Source of the DNA: an uncultured Poribacteria bacterium
GTDB taxonomy: Bacteria; Poribacteria; WGA-4E; WGA-3G
Assembly: GCA_951813545.1 (NCBI GenBank)
Contig: OX638352.1
Location: forward strand, 4,931,966 to 4,995,965
Direction: 5' to 3'
DNA length: 64,000 nt
Position 1 is the first letter of the stretch. Each line of letters starts with the position of its first letter. Made by a program: the position numbers and the translations under genes. The notes below the pieces were generated by a model, which was not told the DNA's origin, made no database searches, and was given only the letters and a program-made list of their open reading frames with translations. This document shows positions 16,737-24,690 of this stretch, one piece after another.

Positions 16737-17561
16737 ATGCCATTCAACATGCTGATGCTTACATGTGTGATCGCTGCGCCGTCGGAGTCTGAGATGCAAG
16801 AGTCGCCCATGAATCCGATCTTGCTCGCTCACCGCGGTGTGGCACGACACGCGCCCGAGAACACTTTGCCCAGTTTTGCCGCCGCTATCGAGTTGGGTTT
16901 GTCGATCGAGTTGGATGTCTATCAGACACGGGACGAACACCTTGTAGTCATTCACGATAGGACTGTGGACCGCACGACTAATAGCACCGGTGAAGTGACC
17001 GAAATGACGTTGGCAGAAATTCGTAAATTGGATGCCGGAAGTTGGTTCGACCCGCGTTTCACTGGCGAGAAGGTGCCGACATTGGAAGAAGTATTCAAAC
17101 TCATCCGCGAGCGTCAACGAACACCTTTGACTATCGCATTGAATATGAAAGTCATCTCGCCGGGAATTGAGCAGAACATCGTGAGGTTCGTCGAAAAATA
17201 CGAACTGTTCGATCAACTCTTCGCCTTCGGTCAGTCCAGTGATTCGAGTCGTCGCTTCAAACAAGCCAATCCGAAGCTGCGAACAACGGTATATCTAAAC
17301 GATAGTGAGGCCGATCAGTTCGTCGCAACTTTGCGTGATCCGATTGCGGATTGCCTGTGGGTGCGCTTCATTCCGAGTGCGGAAGCGATGGCACAGGCTC
17401 GTCAACTTGGTAAGCAAGTCTGGCTTGCCTTGCACATCGGCGAGCATCGACCTGATATCTGGGACGAAGCCCGCGCGAATAAAATAGACGGTATTTGTAC
17501 CGATTGGTCCCTGGCGTGCAGCCGACATTGGCAGCTCGGGGCGAAACCCAAAGGCGATTAG
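16737..17561 (+). CDS. Glycerophosphodiester phosphodiesterase (GDPD family)
   Basis: 274 aa. GDPD motifs are intact: LLAHRGVARHAPENT (His 32, Arg 33, Glu 41, Asn 42), SIELDVYQTRD (Glu 58, Asp 60) and VVIHD (His 73). The first 25 residues contain a hydrophobic run (residues 4-14) that could be a weak signal. AGGAGA lies 7 bases before the ATG. The enzyme hydrolyses glycerophosphodiesters to glycerol-3-phosphate and an alcohol. A 96-base gap separates it from the dehydrogenase, so it may be in the same transcript. Confidence 0.9.
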   Translation: MPFNMLMLTCVIAAPSESEMQESPMNPILLAHRGVARHAPENTLPSFAAAIELGLSIELDVYQTRDEHLVVIHDRTVDRTTNSTGEVTEMTLAEIRKLDAGSWFDPRFTGEKVPTLEEVFKLIRERQRTPLTIALNMKVISPGIEQNIVRFVEKYELFDQLFAFGQSSDSSRRFKQANPKLRTTVYLNDSEADQFVATLRDPIADCLWVRFIPSAEAMAQARQLGKQVWLALHIGEHRPDIWDEARANKIDGICTDWSLACSRHWQLGAKPKGD

Positions 17562-17568
17562 GCAAACT

Positions 17569-18693
17569 TCAAATGAGAGGCACGTTTTTTTCCAGAAGGA
17601 AAAGGAATTCTCGGTTCGGCTCTTCAACCATGTCTACCCATTCATGGGTCCACTTCATACCTGCCATGACATTCCTTTTGTAGTCAAACTCAAGGACGGC
17701 AAGGAGTTCGCCGTTATTTTGCATGACCTCGTTTAGTTGCTCGGCAGTTGCGCGACCACCAGAACTATAAGACAGCAGAATCCAACGGGCTTGTGTTTCT
17801 CGGATTAACTGCGCAATGGCTTCAACAGCGATGAAGCGTCCGTCCTCGTTACGACGGAATTCCTCAAATACAGACGCGGCGAGAGGGTCTGATGTATCTT
17901 CTCGCCGTTTTGCTTTGCCGAAAAGGGTGGGTTTATCGAAGAGGACGACGCTCTTCCAGAGGTGGTAGTAGGCAGCGTATCTGACGCGAGACGGAGGCAT
18001 CTTCTCGTTGTTTGAACCGTAGGGTGGATCGAAGTAGGCGAGATCAACCGATACACGCTGCACGAGTTCAAAGATGTCGGTCTGGTAAACCTCATGGTCT
18101 CCTTGTGACGTGAAAACTTCAGGCACTTCAAGCACTAACTCCTTATAGGCGCGGGGTGCCCACTCTTTGAGATACGCAGAAAAGTGCCCGAGCGTGCTGT
18201 CAACACGGTCGAGTGCCAGTATCAGGCTTGTGAGTGCTACTGCTTTGTCGATTGGATCGAGGTTGAGGGTTTCGATTTCCTGTCGAATCGCGTCCAATTT
18301 ACGGGTATTGTGGAGCTGCCACGGTTTCTTAAGTCCGTCTGCTTGTACAGCGCATCCGTCATTGGTATGTCCGCCGTAATGCTCCGTGAACCAGCCATCA
18401 ACAGGTGGCACGGCGTTGAGGTGATCGATAAGCGGTTGATACGTTTCTTTCGGTTTTGTGTTGAGGAGATAACAGGTGCCGAAAACCGCTGACCACGGGG
18501 CAATGTCGTTGCAAACGACGGTATATCCGAGCTTGGCGAGTGCTTGTGAGACGCGGGTTGTGCCTGAGAAGCCGTCAAGGATTGTTTTGGCGTTGACTTT
18601 TCTGACGAGTTCAAGTACCTGTGGGATGAGTCTCAGCTTGGAGCCGATGTATTTGATGCCTTCGGTGGGACGGGCATGGCGCGTTTTTTGCAC
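17569..18693 (-). CDS. Orphan D12-class N6-adenine DNA methyltransferase
   Basis: 374 aa from a GTG at 18693. The AdoMet site is IKYIGSKLRLIP and ILDGFSGTTRVSQALAKLG, and the catalytic motif is DPPY (222-225 in this numbering). This is the Dam/FokI-type alpha class that methylates adenine. The open frame continues 30 codons further to a TTG at 18783, but those residues are encoded by a dispersed repeat (18720-18770), so they may be an accidental extension. No cognate nuclease is adjacent, so it may be regulatory or part of a lost restriction system. The 3' end is 7 bases from the convergent GDPD gene. Confidence 0.85.
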   Translation of the reverse strand: MQKTRHARPTEGIKYIGSKLRLIPQVLELVRKVNAKTILDGFSGTTRVSQALAKLGYTVVCNDIAPWSAVFGTCYLLNTKPKETYQPLIDHLNAVPPVDGWFTEHYGGHTNDGCAVQADGLKKPWQLHNTRKLDAIRQEIETLNLDPIDKAVALTSLILALDRVDSTLGHFSAYLKEWAPRAYKELVLEVPEVFTSQGDHEVYQTDIFELVQRVSVDLAYFDPPYGSNNEKMPPSRVRYAAYYHLWKSVVLFDKPTLFGKAKRREDTSDPLAASVFEEFRRNEDGRFIAVEAIAQLIRETQARWILLSYSSGGRATAEQLNEVMQNNGELLAVLEFDYKRNVMAGMKWTHEWVDMVEEPNREFLFLLEKNVPLI

Positions 18694-18717
18694 GGTCTTA
18701 TGTCGATGGTGTGTCTC

Positions 18718-18772
18718 GTCTGAATCGCGGATTGACACGGATTTCACAGATTTCGCGGGTTTTTGTGTTTTC
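18718..18772. repeat. ATCGCGGATTGACACGGATTTC-type dispersed repeat
   Basis: CGTCTGAATCGCGGATTG and then CACGGATTTCACAG match the copy at 9537-9590. In the minus frame this repeat is open and reads into the methylase, adding PAKSVKSVSIRDSDE-type residues. Confidence 0.6.
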
Positions 18773-18783
18773 TGCGTACCCAA

Positions 18784-18905
18784 CCTTTTGAGTAATATGT
18801 TGGGTTTCGCTGGATTTTGGAATATTCAAGGCTCTTGGAAATGCTAAGTTTTCTGCGTCATGTGTGTTTGGTTTCTCACATTTCGCTCAACCCAACCTAC
18901 GTATC
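18784..18905. repeat. AACCCAACAT/GTTGGGTT inverted repeat
   Basis: ATGTTGGGTTTCGCTGG at 18798-18814 and TTTCGCTCAACCCAACCTAC at 18881-18900 form a long-range inverted pair. No gene is seen in this gap. Confidence 0.5.
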
Positions 18906-18911
18906 GAATTG

Positions 18912-19145
18912 TTAAGAGATCTCAGTGCTGGCAAGCGAAAGTCGTTTAGCGAGGTTAGTATCTAAAACTGCATCCTGAATGAAAGCACTTGCGTTGAGAA
19001 TCTCAATACCGATAAGTTCACCGTCCCGATTCAGTTCAACCGTGATATTAGGACTCAGTTCAACCCTGTCACTTTCGGGTTCATCGGAAATCACGAGATG
19101 CAATATATCTTCTTTCTCAAAATAGGTCATCTTTGGCTTATTCAT
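18912..19145 (-). CDS. DUF2283 family protein
   Basis: 77 aa. The pattern is MTYFEKEDILHLVISDEP, then ELSPNITVELNRDGELIGIEILNAS, the DUF2283 core. These small proteins often sit beside toxin genes, but their function is not established. It follows the truncated NucS-like gene with a 9-base gap on the same strand. Confidence 0.78.
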   Translation of the reverse strand: MNKPKMTYFEKEDILHLVISDEPESDRVELSPNITVELNRDGELIGIEILNASAFIQDAVLDTNLAKRLSLASTEIS

Positions 19146-19154
19146 CGGTTTAAT

Positions 19155-19406
19155 CTATCCAACACTTTCCGGTTTATCCTTCTCAACGATGACGAGATTC
19201 CCTTCTGAATCTACACCGAGCAAGTCTGGATAGATAGTCCCTTCTTCATCTTGGGCACTTGCTTGTCTGTCTATCCACAGAACGAGTTCGTCTTGGATAA
19301 CTGCCCACGGGCTGTTTTCAAGCCAAGTCTCCAGATGGGTTTCAAGTTCAAGATCTGTCCTTTGAGCTATATCAAGGGTGGTGTCTTCTAATTTAAAAAT
19401 AGGCAT
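19155..19406 (-). pseudogene. Truncated NucS/DUF91-like nuclease gene
   Basis: 83 aa. The start MPIFKLEDTTLDIAQRT and the block WLENSPWAVIQDELVLWIDR, then IYPDLLGVDSEGNLVIVE, match the PD-(D/E)XK nuclease domain of the DUF91/NucS-like family. Normal members continue E-x-K into a long C-terminal part. Here the reading frame ends nine residues after the catalytic Glu (KDKPESVG), so the lysine context and the rest of the protein are missing. It looks like a 3'-truncated remnant. The 25 codons in front of the ATG come from a repeat (19410-19480). Confidence 0.6.
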
Positions 19407-19409
19407 TGT

Positions 19410-19500
19410 TTTTCCTAAAAGCCCTACACAGATGTCGCCCTTACAGGGCTTGATTCTTTTTTCCACTGTTTCTATAAACATGCCGTCCCTACGGGACTAA
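19410..19500. repeat. TATACAGATGCCGCCCCTACGG-type repeat, two degenerate copies
   Basis: AAGCCCTACACAGATGTCGC and TCTATAAACATGCCGTCCCT are variants of the unit clustered at 34085-34425 and 59344-59500. The CCCTTACAGGG and CCCTACGGGA cores are palindromic. Confidence 0.6.
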
Positions 19501-19534
19501 AGAGAGATTATAAAGTATACACAGTTTGTGGCTT

Positions 19535-19715
19535 AGACCCGGTGCGGTTAGATGAAGATTAATTTTTTAATTCGGTAATTTTTAGGGAAGTCCGGTGCTG
19601 TTAGGAAACCGCACCTACCGGCCCCCTCCCCAGTAACGGGCGGGGACCCCGGGAAAAAATATAGAATTACCGAACTATTTTATTAAACTTCATGAAACCG
19701 CACCTACCGTGGTTA
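19535..19715. repeat. 180-bp GGTGCGGTT...AACCGCACC composite repeat
   Basis: The block runs GGTGCGGTTAGATGAAGATT, AATTCGGTAATTTT, AAACCGCACCTACCG, TATAGAATTACCGAA, TTAAACTTCATGAAACCG. The same order occurs at 24395-24600 and, more diverged, at 34440-34625. A GC-rich hairpin (19622-19652, containing CCCCAGTAACGGGCGGGG) is inserted in it. It separates the truncated nuclease gene from the permease genes. Confidence 0.7.
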
Positions 19716-19726
19716 GGGTAGGAAGG

Positions 19727-20965
19727 TTATGTATGACGGATGGCATCAATGGGGGTCATCTTGGCGGCTTGGCTGGCGGGATAGTAACCGAAGAAGATAC
19801 CTATCGCTGTACCTGCAGCAACTGAGATTAGCACTGCTTCTGGCGTAACGACAGAGGGCCAGTCAAGTTCTCTAAAGAACCGACTCACCGCCCATGCGAA
19901 ACCTTTTCCAACGACAGCACCAAACGCGATACCAATCAGACTCCCAATCAGGCACAACAACACGGATTCTGTGAGAAACTGCAGCCGAATATCAAGACTT
20001 GTTGCGCCGACCGCTTTCCGCAGCCCAATCTCCGGGATCCGTTCCGTCACTGAGACGAGCATGATATTCAGGATACCTATACCTGCTACTATCAACGAGA
20101 TAGAGGCGATAATGACAAGCACCATCTCCATAATAAAGATAATCCTTTTTCCGCCTTCTATCCCCTTTTTCGCGGACCATGTTCGGAAAAAGGTATCATC
20201 GTCACCGTGGTTGCGTCTAAGAACAGTCTCGACCTCTTTCATTGCCTGATCAACTAAATCAATATTTTTAGCGCGTGCTATAATGGCTCCGACCCGATTA
20301 CGTCCACCAAAACGGGTCTGTGCGGTTGTAATTGGAATGAAAATCATATTGTCTTCACTTCTACCTTCATCGAACCCATCTCCGCGGGCACTCATAACAC
20401 CAATAACGGTAAAACGCATGTTATTGATGCCGACTTCCTCGCCAATGGGATCCTGTCCCTTAAATTGTTCTTTCCAGACTTTTGATCCGATGACACAAAC
20501 CTTATTCCAGAAGTCCATATCGGTATCAGCGAGGAACCTTCCATATTCAGCCTCCCACTGTTGGACGGCTTGATATTCATTTGTCGTTGCGCGGAGATAG
20601 GTCCGTCGGTGCTTTCCCTCAACTTCAAAGTCAATGGGATGGCTTCTTTCAACGGTAGCGACTTCAACGGAGGGGCAGTCTGCCAGAATGTCGTGCAGAT
20701 CTCGCATCTCTAAGAAATGTGGGCTGGTGTTGCGTTGCCAGCGATTGTTTTTTTCAATATATCCGGGTCGGTAAACGCCGAACATGCTGGGTCCACCGAT
20801 CCTTTCAATCTGTGCCATCATGAGCTTTTCGGCACCTGCGCCGAAAGACATCATCGCTATCACACCGGCAATACCGATGGTAATCCCGAGGAGTGTGAGA
20901 ATCGTGCGGAGTTTGCTCCCGCGAAGCACAGAAAATGCTGAGATGAGATTTTCCAGTATTTGCAC
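19727..20965 (-). CDS. ABC transporter permease, MacB/FtsX type (copy 1)
   Basis: 412 aa. The N-terminus has one transmembrane helix (TILTLLGITIGIAGVIAMM), followed by a large periplasmic MacB_PCD domain, and the C-terminal FtsX part has three helices (IIFIMEMVLVIIAS, then LCLIGSLIGIAFGAVVGKGF, then LISVAAGTAIGIFFGYYPA). The end PASQAAKMTPIDAIRHT is the family tail. It begins 11 bases after the stop of its paralogue upstream. The ATP-binding subunit is not in this neighbourhood, so partners must be encoded elsewhere. The role may be export or mechanotransmission of lipoproteins, peptides or drugs. Confidence 0.88.
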   Translation of the reverse strand: MQILENLISAFSVLRGSKLRTILTLLGITIGIAGVIAMMSFGAGAEKLMMAQIERIGGPSMFGVYRPGYIEKNNRWQRNTSPHFLEMRDLHDILADCPSVEVATVERSHPIDFEVEGKHRRTYLRATTNEYQAVQQWEAEYGRFLADTDMDFWNKVCVIGSKVWKEQFKGQDPIGEEVGINNMRFTVIGVMSARGDGFDEGRSEDNMIFIPITTAQTRFGGRNRVGAIIARAKNIDLVDQAMKEVETVLRRNHGDDDTFFRTWSAKKGIEGGKRIIFIMEMVLVIIASISLIVAGIGILNIMLVSVTERIPEIGLRKAVGATSLDIRLQFLTESVLLCLIGSLIGIAFGAVVGKGFAWAVSRFFRELDWPSVVTPEAVLISVAAGTAIGIFFGYYPASQAAKMTPIDAIRHT

Positions 20966-20976
20966 GTTTTGCTTCC

Positions 20977-22227
20977 CTATGTATGACGAATAGCATCAAT
21001 GGGGGTCATTTTTGCGGCTTGGCTGGCAGGATAGTACCCAAAGAAGATACCCACGGCGGCACCTGCGCCTACGGAGATCAGCACGGCTTCCGGCGTAAGT
21101 ACGGAGGGCCAAGCAAGTTCGTTCAAAAACTTACCCACTACCCATGCGAAACCTTTTCCAACAATAGCACCGAAAGCGATACCGAGCAGGCTCCCAATTA
21201 GGCACAATAACACGGATTCCGTGAGGAACTGCAAACGGATGTTAAAACTCTTTGCGCCGACCGCTTTCCGCAGTCCAATCTCTGGGATCCGCTCTGTCAC
21301 TGAGACGAGCATGATATTTAGAATACCTATACCTGCTACTATCAACGCAACAGAAGCAATGATTACCAGTACCGATTCTATAATAAAAATCATTCTTTTC
21401 GCATGCTCGATTCCTTTTTTCGCCGACCACGTTCGGAAAAACGTCTCGTCTCCACCGTGGTTGCGCATAATAATGGTCTTCACTTCTTTCATTGCCTGAT
21501 CAACGAGAAGTGGACTCTTGGCGCGCACCATGATATGCCCAACGTGATCGTGTCCCCAAAACCGTTTTTGTGCGGTTGTAATCGGAATGAAGAGCATATT
21601 GTCGTCGCTTTTGCCGCGCTCTAACCCGTCCCCGCGACTCTCCATGATCCCGATAACAGTGAAACGTTTGTTGTTCCCATGATTATTGATGATGACTTCC
21701 TTACCAATAGGATCCTGTCCTTTAAACTGCTCTTTCCAAATCTTTGAACCGATGACACAGACCTTTGTCCAAGTGTCCATGTCAGTATCAGCGAGGAATC
21801 TGCCGTATTGGGTGCGCCATTCGCGAACGGATTGATATTCATTTGTTGTTGCGCGGAGATAGGTTTTCTGAAATTTCCCGTCAACACCGAGGCTGATATA
21901 GTAGCTGCCCTCAACGGTGGCGACTTCGACGGAGGGACATTCGGCGAGGACATCTTGGAGGTCTTTCATCTCAAGGTGATGTGGACTGGTGTTGCGTTGC
22001 CAGCGTCCGTTCTTTCGGATGTGTCCAGGACGATAAACGCCGAACATACTCGGTCCGCCGATATTGTTAATCTCGGACATAAGGAGTTTTTCAGCCCCCG
22101 CACCAAAAGACATCATCGCGATGACACCCGCAATGCCAATTGTAATTCCCAAAAGCGTGAGAATCGTACGAAGTTTGCTTCCACGAAGTACAGAAAACGC
22201 TGAAATCAGATTCTCTAATATGTTCAT
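20977..22227 (-). CDS. ABC transporter permease, MacB/FtsX type (copy 2)
   Basis: 416 aa, paralogous to copy 1. The first 47 residues after the start are almost identical, as are the C-terminal helices and the PASQAAKMTPIDAIRHT end; most differences lie in the periplasmic domain (for example IIMRNHGGDETFF here versus VLRRNHGDDDTFF). This suggests a tandem duplication with divergence of the soluble part. The two probably work as a heterodimer or as alternative specificities with a shared ATPase. That is inference. Confidence 0.88.
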   Translation of the reverse strand: MNILENLISAFSVLRGSKLRTILTLLGITIGIAGVIAMMSFGAGAEKLLMSEINNIGGPSMFGVYRPGHIRKNGRWQRNTSPHHLEMKDLQDVLAECPSVEVATVEGSYYISLGVDGKFQKTYLRATTNEYQSVREWRTQYGRFLADTDMDTWTKVCVIGSKIWKEQFKGQDPIGKEVIINNHGNNKRFTVIGIMESRGDGLERGKSDDNMLFIPITTAQKRFWGHDHVGHIMVRAKSPLLVDQAMKEVKTIIMRNHGGDETFFRTWSAKKGIEHAKRMIFIIESVLVIIASVALIVAGIGILNIMLVSVTERIPEIGLRKAVGAKSFNIRLQFLTESVLLCLIGSLLGIAFGAIVGKGFAWVVGKFLNELAWPSVLTPEAVLISVGAGAAVGIFFGYYPASQAAKMTPIDAIRHT

Positions 22228-22229
22228 TT

Positions 22230-22345
22230 CTACGCCTTTTCGCGTCGTTTGGAGGTGGTCAAAACTCGCTACTAAAAGTTGGGAGTCGCTATTAGGAGAT
22301 TACTCCTTCAGCGGTATGTCGGGGTTCGGAGATCCTAGCTACAAG
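22230..22345. repeat. Repeat-containing gap upstream of glycosidase-like gene
   Basis: GTTGGGAGTCGCTATTAGGA and TCGGGGTTCGGAGATCC, ending in CTACAAGAACAAGAG, are members of the GTCGGG...CTAC family. The remaining bases to 22510 show no gene, only an AGGAG at 22497-22501 for the next start. Confidence 0.5.
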
Positions 22346-22510
22346 AACAAGAGAACTTTTGATTGCATGAATTCTCAAGGTGTGCTAAACTCTTAATGCA
22401 AAATGTGGAGAGAACTCACGAATTTTTACCTTTCCGTCGGTGTTAAAAGTATATCACAAAACACCTAAGCGTTGCAAATCTTTTAGGTTTAATAACAGGA
22501 GCGGATAGTT

Positions 22511-24328
22511 GTGCAGACGGATTCTTTTGACGCAGAAAGTATCCTATTGTGGCAGGGAATGCCAGAAGCATCGGTGCATCGGGCAGAACTCACCCGATTG
22601 TTACGAAGACGTGAACGCGCATGGATCGCGCTACCATCTGCGCTATTGGAAACGCGATATCAACTGAATGCGGTAGAACAATCTTTTGGGGACAGAGAAA
22701 CAACCCCAGCGATCCAAGCAAAACTTCGGCAGTCTCATCTACAGCACAGCACAGCACTCGGACAGCACTACTTGATTGCGGAACCGCACGCGGAGGCTCC
22801 GTGTTATAACATCAGTGACTATGTCCAAAAATGTGTCGCGGGCGATCTCGCAATTGCAGAGCGGCTTCGCGGGCGAACAGTAATTAATATCTATCAGACG
22901 GAAAACGCAGCGGAAGACCTTTTAAGCACTACCGGAGTTTCGAGGTTCCTGGAACGCGTGCTGGCAAGTTATTTAAGGGCTCATGGCAAAAAACACCTTG
23001 TCGGTTTTACCTGTGAGTTACCAAGGTTTTTGTCACTCGCAAGCGTTTTGGGGGCAGGAACATCATCGCTCCCGTGGAGTCCTACGCTATCAAACACGAT
23101 AGAGGAAATGCTCACGAAATATCTACCCTTAGTGTTCTATGAAACTTATAACTCCGCAGCAGTTAGAAATATGTTTTGGCGTGAATTGACGACGCGATTC
23201 GCTGACTGTTTTCTTGGCGGTGCGCGTGATTTTTGTCATCAGGAAGGATTACGGTTTGGCTTAAGTCTCCCTGCAAGCGCAAAGACGCTGGAGTTTGAAT
23301 TAGGGGCAATGCTGGCACACGTGGACTGTCCTATTCTACAAACCACGAAAATAGATACTCCGAAGCGATTCGTCGTTGCAAAATGGGTCTGTAGCAATAC
23401 CCAATATGCAGATATTTCACGGAAGAATACCAATAAAACGAATAGACGGACAGTGTTTGAAGATACAAGTCTCGGTTTTAACTTGTGGACAAACATAGAT
23501 GGTACTGCAATACCGGAATCCATTTCTATCACACAAACGTTATCTCACGGTTATCCGAAAAGACCGCTCCTTATGGTAGCACCGACACAGAGCCTTTGGA
23601 CCAAACCTGACGAGAAGCAGTGGAATGGCTTGACGAAGGCGTGGGGATGGTTGTGCCAAAGTGTTTGGGAATTGGGATACGATTTCAGAATTGTCTCGGA
23701 GCAGGAGCTGAGTTCAGCAGAAATTGTAAGCACAGGAGAACGTGGTAGTAGAAGCGGCGGACTTAGTCTTCTCAATGACAGAACAGACACTAAGGAAGTT
23801 TATAGCGTCATTCTGCTTCCGAGTTGTATATCACTTCAGGAAGAGACCGTCAAGTGTCTAAGAGCATTCACAAAAGTAAAGGGCAGATTAATCGCAAACG
23901 ATCCAATCCCTTATCTTCTTAATGGGAGGATTGGACTGGAGCCATATCCACTGGAACACCTCATCTATGGACGGCGCGCAACTATTCTCCGTGGTCCACC
24001 GGACGAGAAAAAGGTGAGACTCGAAAAATGCCTCCGAAAATGGGTGCGCCCTACCGTATCGGTGTATCTAAAACCTGGCAACGAAGTAACGAATGCCATT
24101 CAGTTACACCACCGTGATGCAGAGGAATTTGAGCAATTCTATTTATTTCATACAGGCCCTGAATCAATTGATGTCTTGATTGAGATGCACCAGAAGGCAT
24201 CTCATGTTGCGGAGTGGGATCTGTCCAAGAATGCGAGAGAGAGTATTGATTTTTGGCACGCTGATGAAAAGACGTATCTAAATAGCACGTTTACACCGAA
24301 ACAGGGACGGCTTTTCGTGGTTTCATAG
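22511..24328 (+). CDS. Glycoside-hydrolase-like protein (possible GH106-related)
   Basis: 605 aa from a GTG at 22511 with AGGAG 9 bases upstream. No signal peptide is seen. The centre has the arrangement seen in GH106-type rhamnosidase-like proteins: GFTCELPRFLSL, LPWSPTL, a YLPLVF block followed by a charged helix and DFCHQEGLRFGLSLPASAK. The C-terminal end (AEWDLSKNARESIDFW, then TFTPKQGRLFVVS) looks like the last beta-sandwich domain of such enzymes. Similarity is by pattern only and the catalytic acids are not certain; an inactive or divergent member is possible. It stands alone on its strand between repeat blocks. Confidence 0.5.
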   Translation: MQTDSFDAESILLWQGMPEASVHRAELTRLLRRRERAWIALPSALLETRYQLNAVEQSFGDRETTPAIQAKLRQSHLQHSTALGQHYLIAEPHAEAPCYNISDYVQKCVAGDLAIAERLRGRTVINIYQTENAAEDLLSTTGVSRFLERVLASYLRAHGKKHLVGFTCELPRFLSLASVLGAGTSSLPWSPTLSNTIEEMLTKYLPLVFYETYNSAAVRNMFWRELTTRFADCFLGGARDFCHQEGLRFGLSLPASAKTLEFELGAMLAHVDCPILQTTKIDTPKRFVVAKWVCSNTQYADISRKNTNKTNRRTVFEDTSLGFNLWTNIDGTAIPESISITQTLSHGYPKRPLLMVAPTQSLWTKPDEKQWNGLTKAWGWLCQSVWELGYDFRIVSEQELSSAEIVSTGERGSRSGGLSLLNDRTDTKEVYSVILLPSCISLQEETVKCLRAFTKVKGRLIANDPIPYLLNGRIGLEPYPLEHLIYGRRATILRGPPDEKKVRLEKCLRKWVRPTVSVYLKPGNEVTNAIQLHHRDAEEFEQFYLFHTGPESIDVLIEMHQKASHVAEWDLSKNARESIDFWHADEKTYLNSTFTPKQGRLFVVS

Positions 24329-24394
24329 AATGGAGATGCGCGATCGATGCAAAGATCGCTTCTGCTGAAGTTTTACTATTGGCTGAAGACGCTA

Positions 24395-24600
24395 AGTTTC
24401 ACCAAATGAAGATTAACAATTTAATCGGGTAATTTTTGCTGATGCCCGGTGCGGTTACATGAGGATTAAAAAATTAATTCGGTAATTTATTGATGAAGTC
24501 CGGTGCCCCTTCCCAGTAACGGGTGGGGGCCCCGGTTGCAAACCGCACCTACCGGGCCTGGTGGAAATATAGAATTACCCAAATATTTTCTTAAACTTCA
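24395..24600. repeat. Second copy of the 180-bp composite repeat
   Basis: The parts match 19535-19715 in order: ATGAAGATTAACAATTTAAT, CCGGTGCGGTTACATGAGG, AAACCGCACCTACCG, TATAGAATTACCC and TTAAACTTCATTC. The GC-rich hairpin (CCCCTTCCCAGTAACGGGT) is inserted at 24506-24535. The 362-base gap around it holds no other gene. Confidence 0.7.
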
Positions 24601-24649
24601 TTCAGTGAGACTGGATTCCCTCATCGATGGTCATCAATAAGACGCACGG

Positions 24650-24690
24650 AATAGACCGCAAGGAACATTTAAAATATGAAAGGAGTTATT
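24650..24690 (+). promoter_or_regulatory. Leader with repeat-like and second ribosome site
   Basis: ACCGCAAGGAACATTTAAAA precedes ATGAAAGG and resembles the leader repeat of the PpiC gene (ACCGCAAGGAACATTAAAGA). It is followed by a stronger site, AAAGGAG at 24679-24685, five bases before the ATG at 24691. Either ATG could start the next protein in the same frame. Confidence 0.55.

Noticed and set aside
16344..17264. A 306-residue minus-strand frame
   Set aside because: It is antisense to the dehydrogenase and GDPD genes and shows no family pattern.
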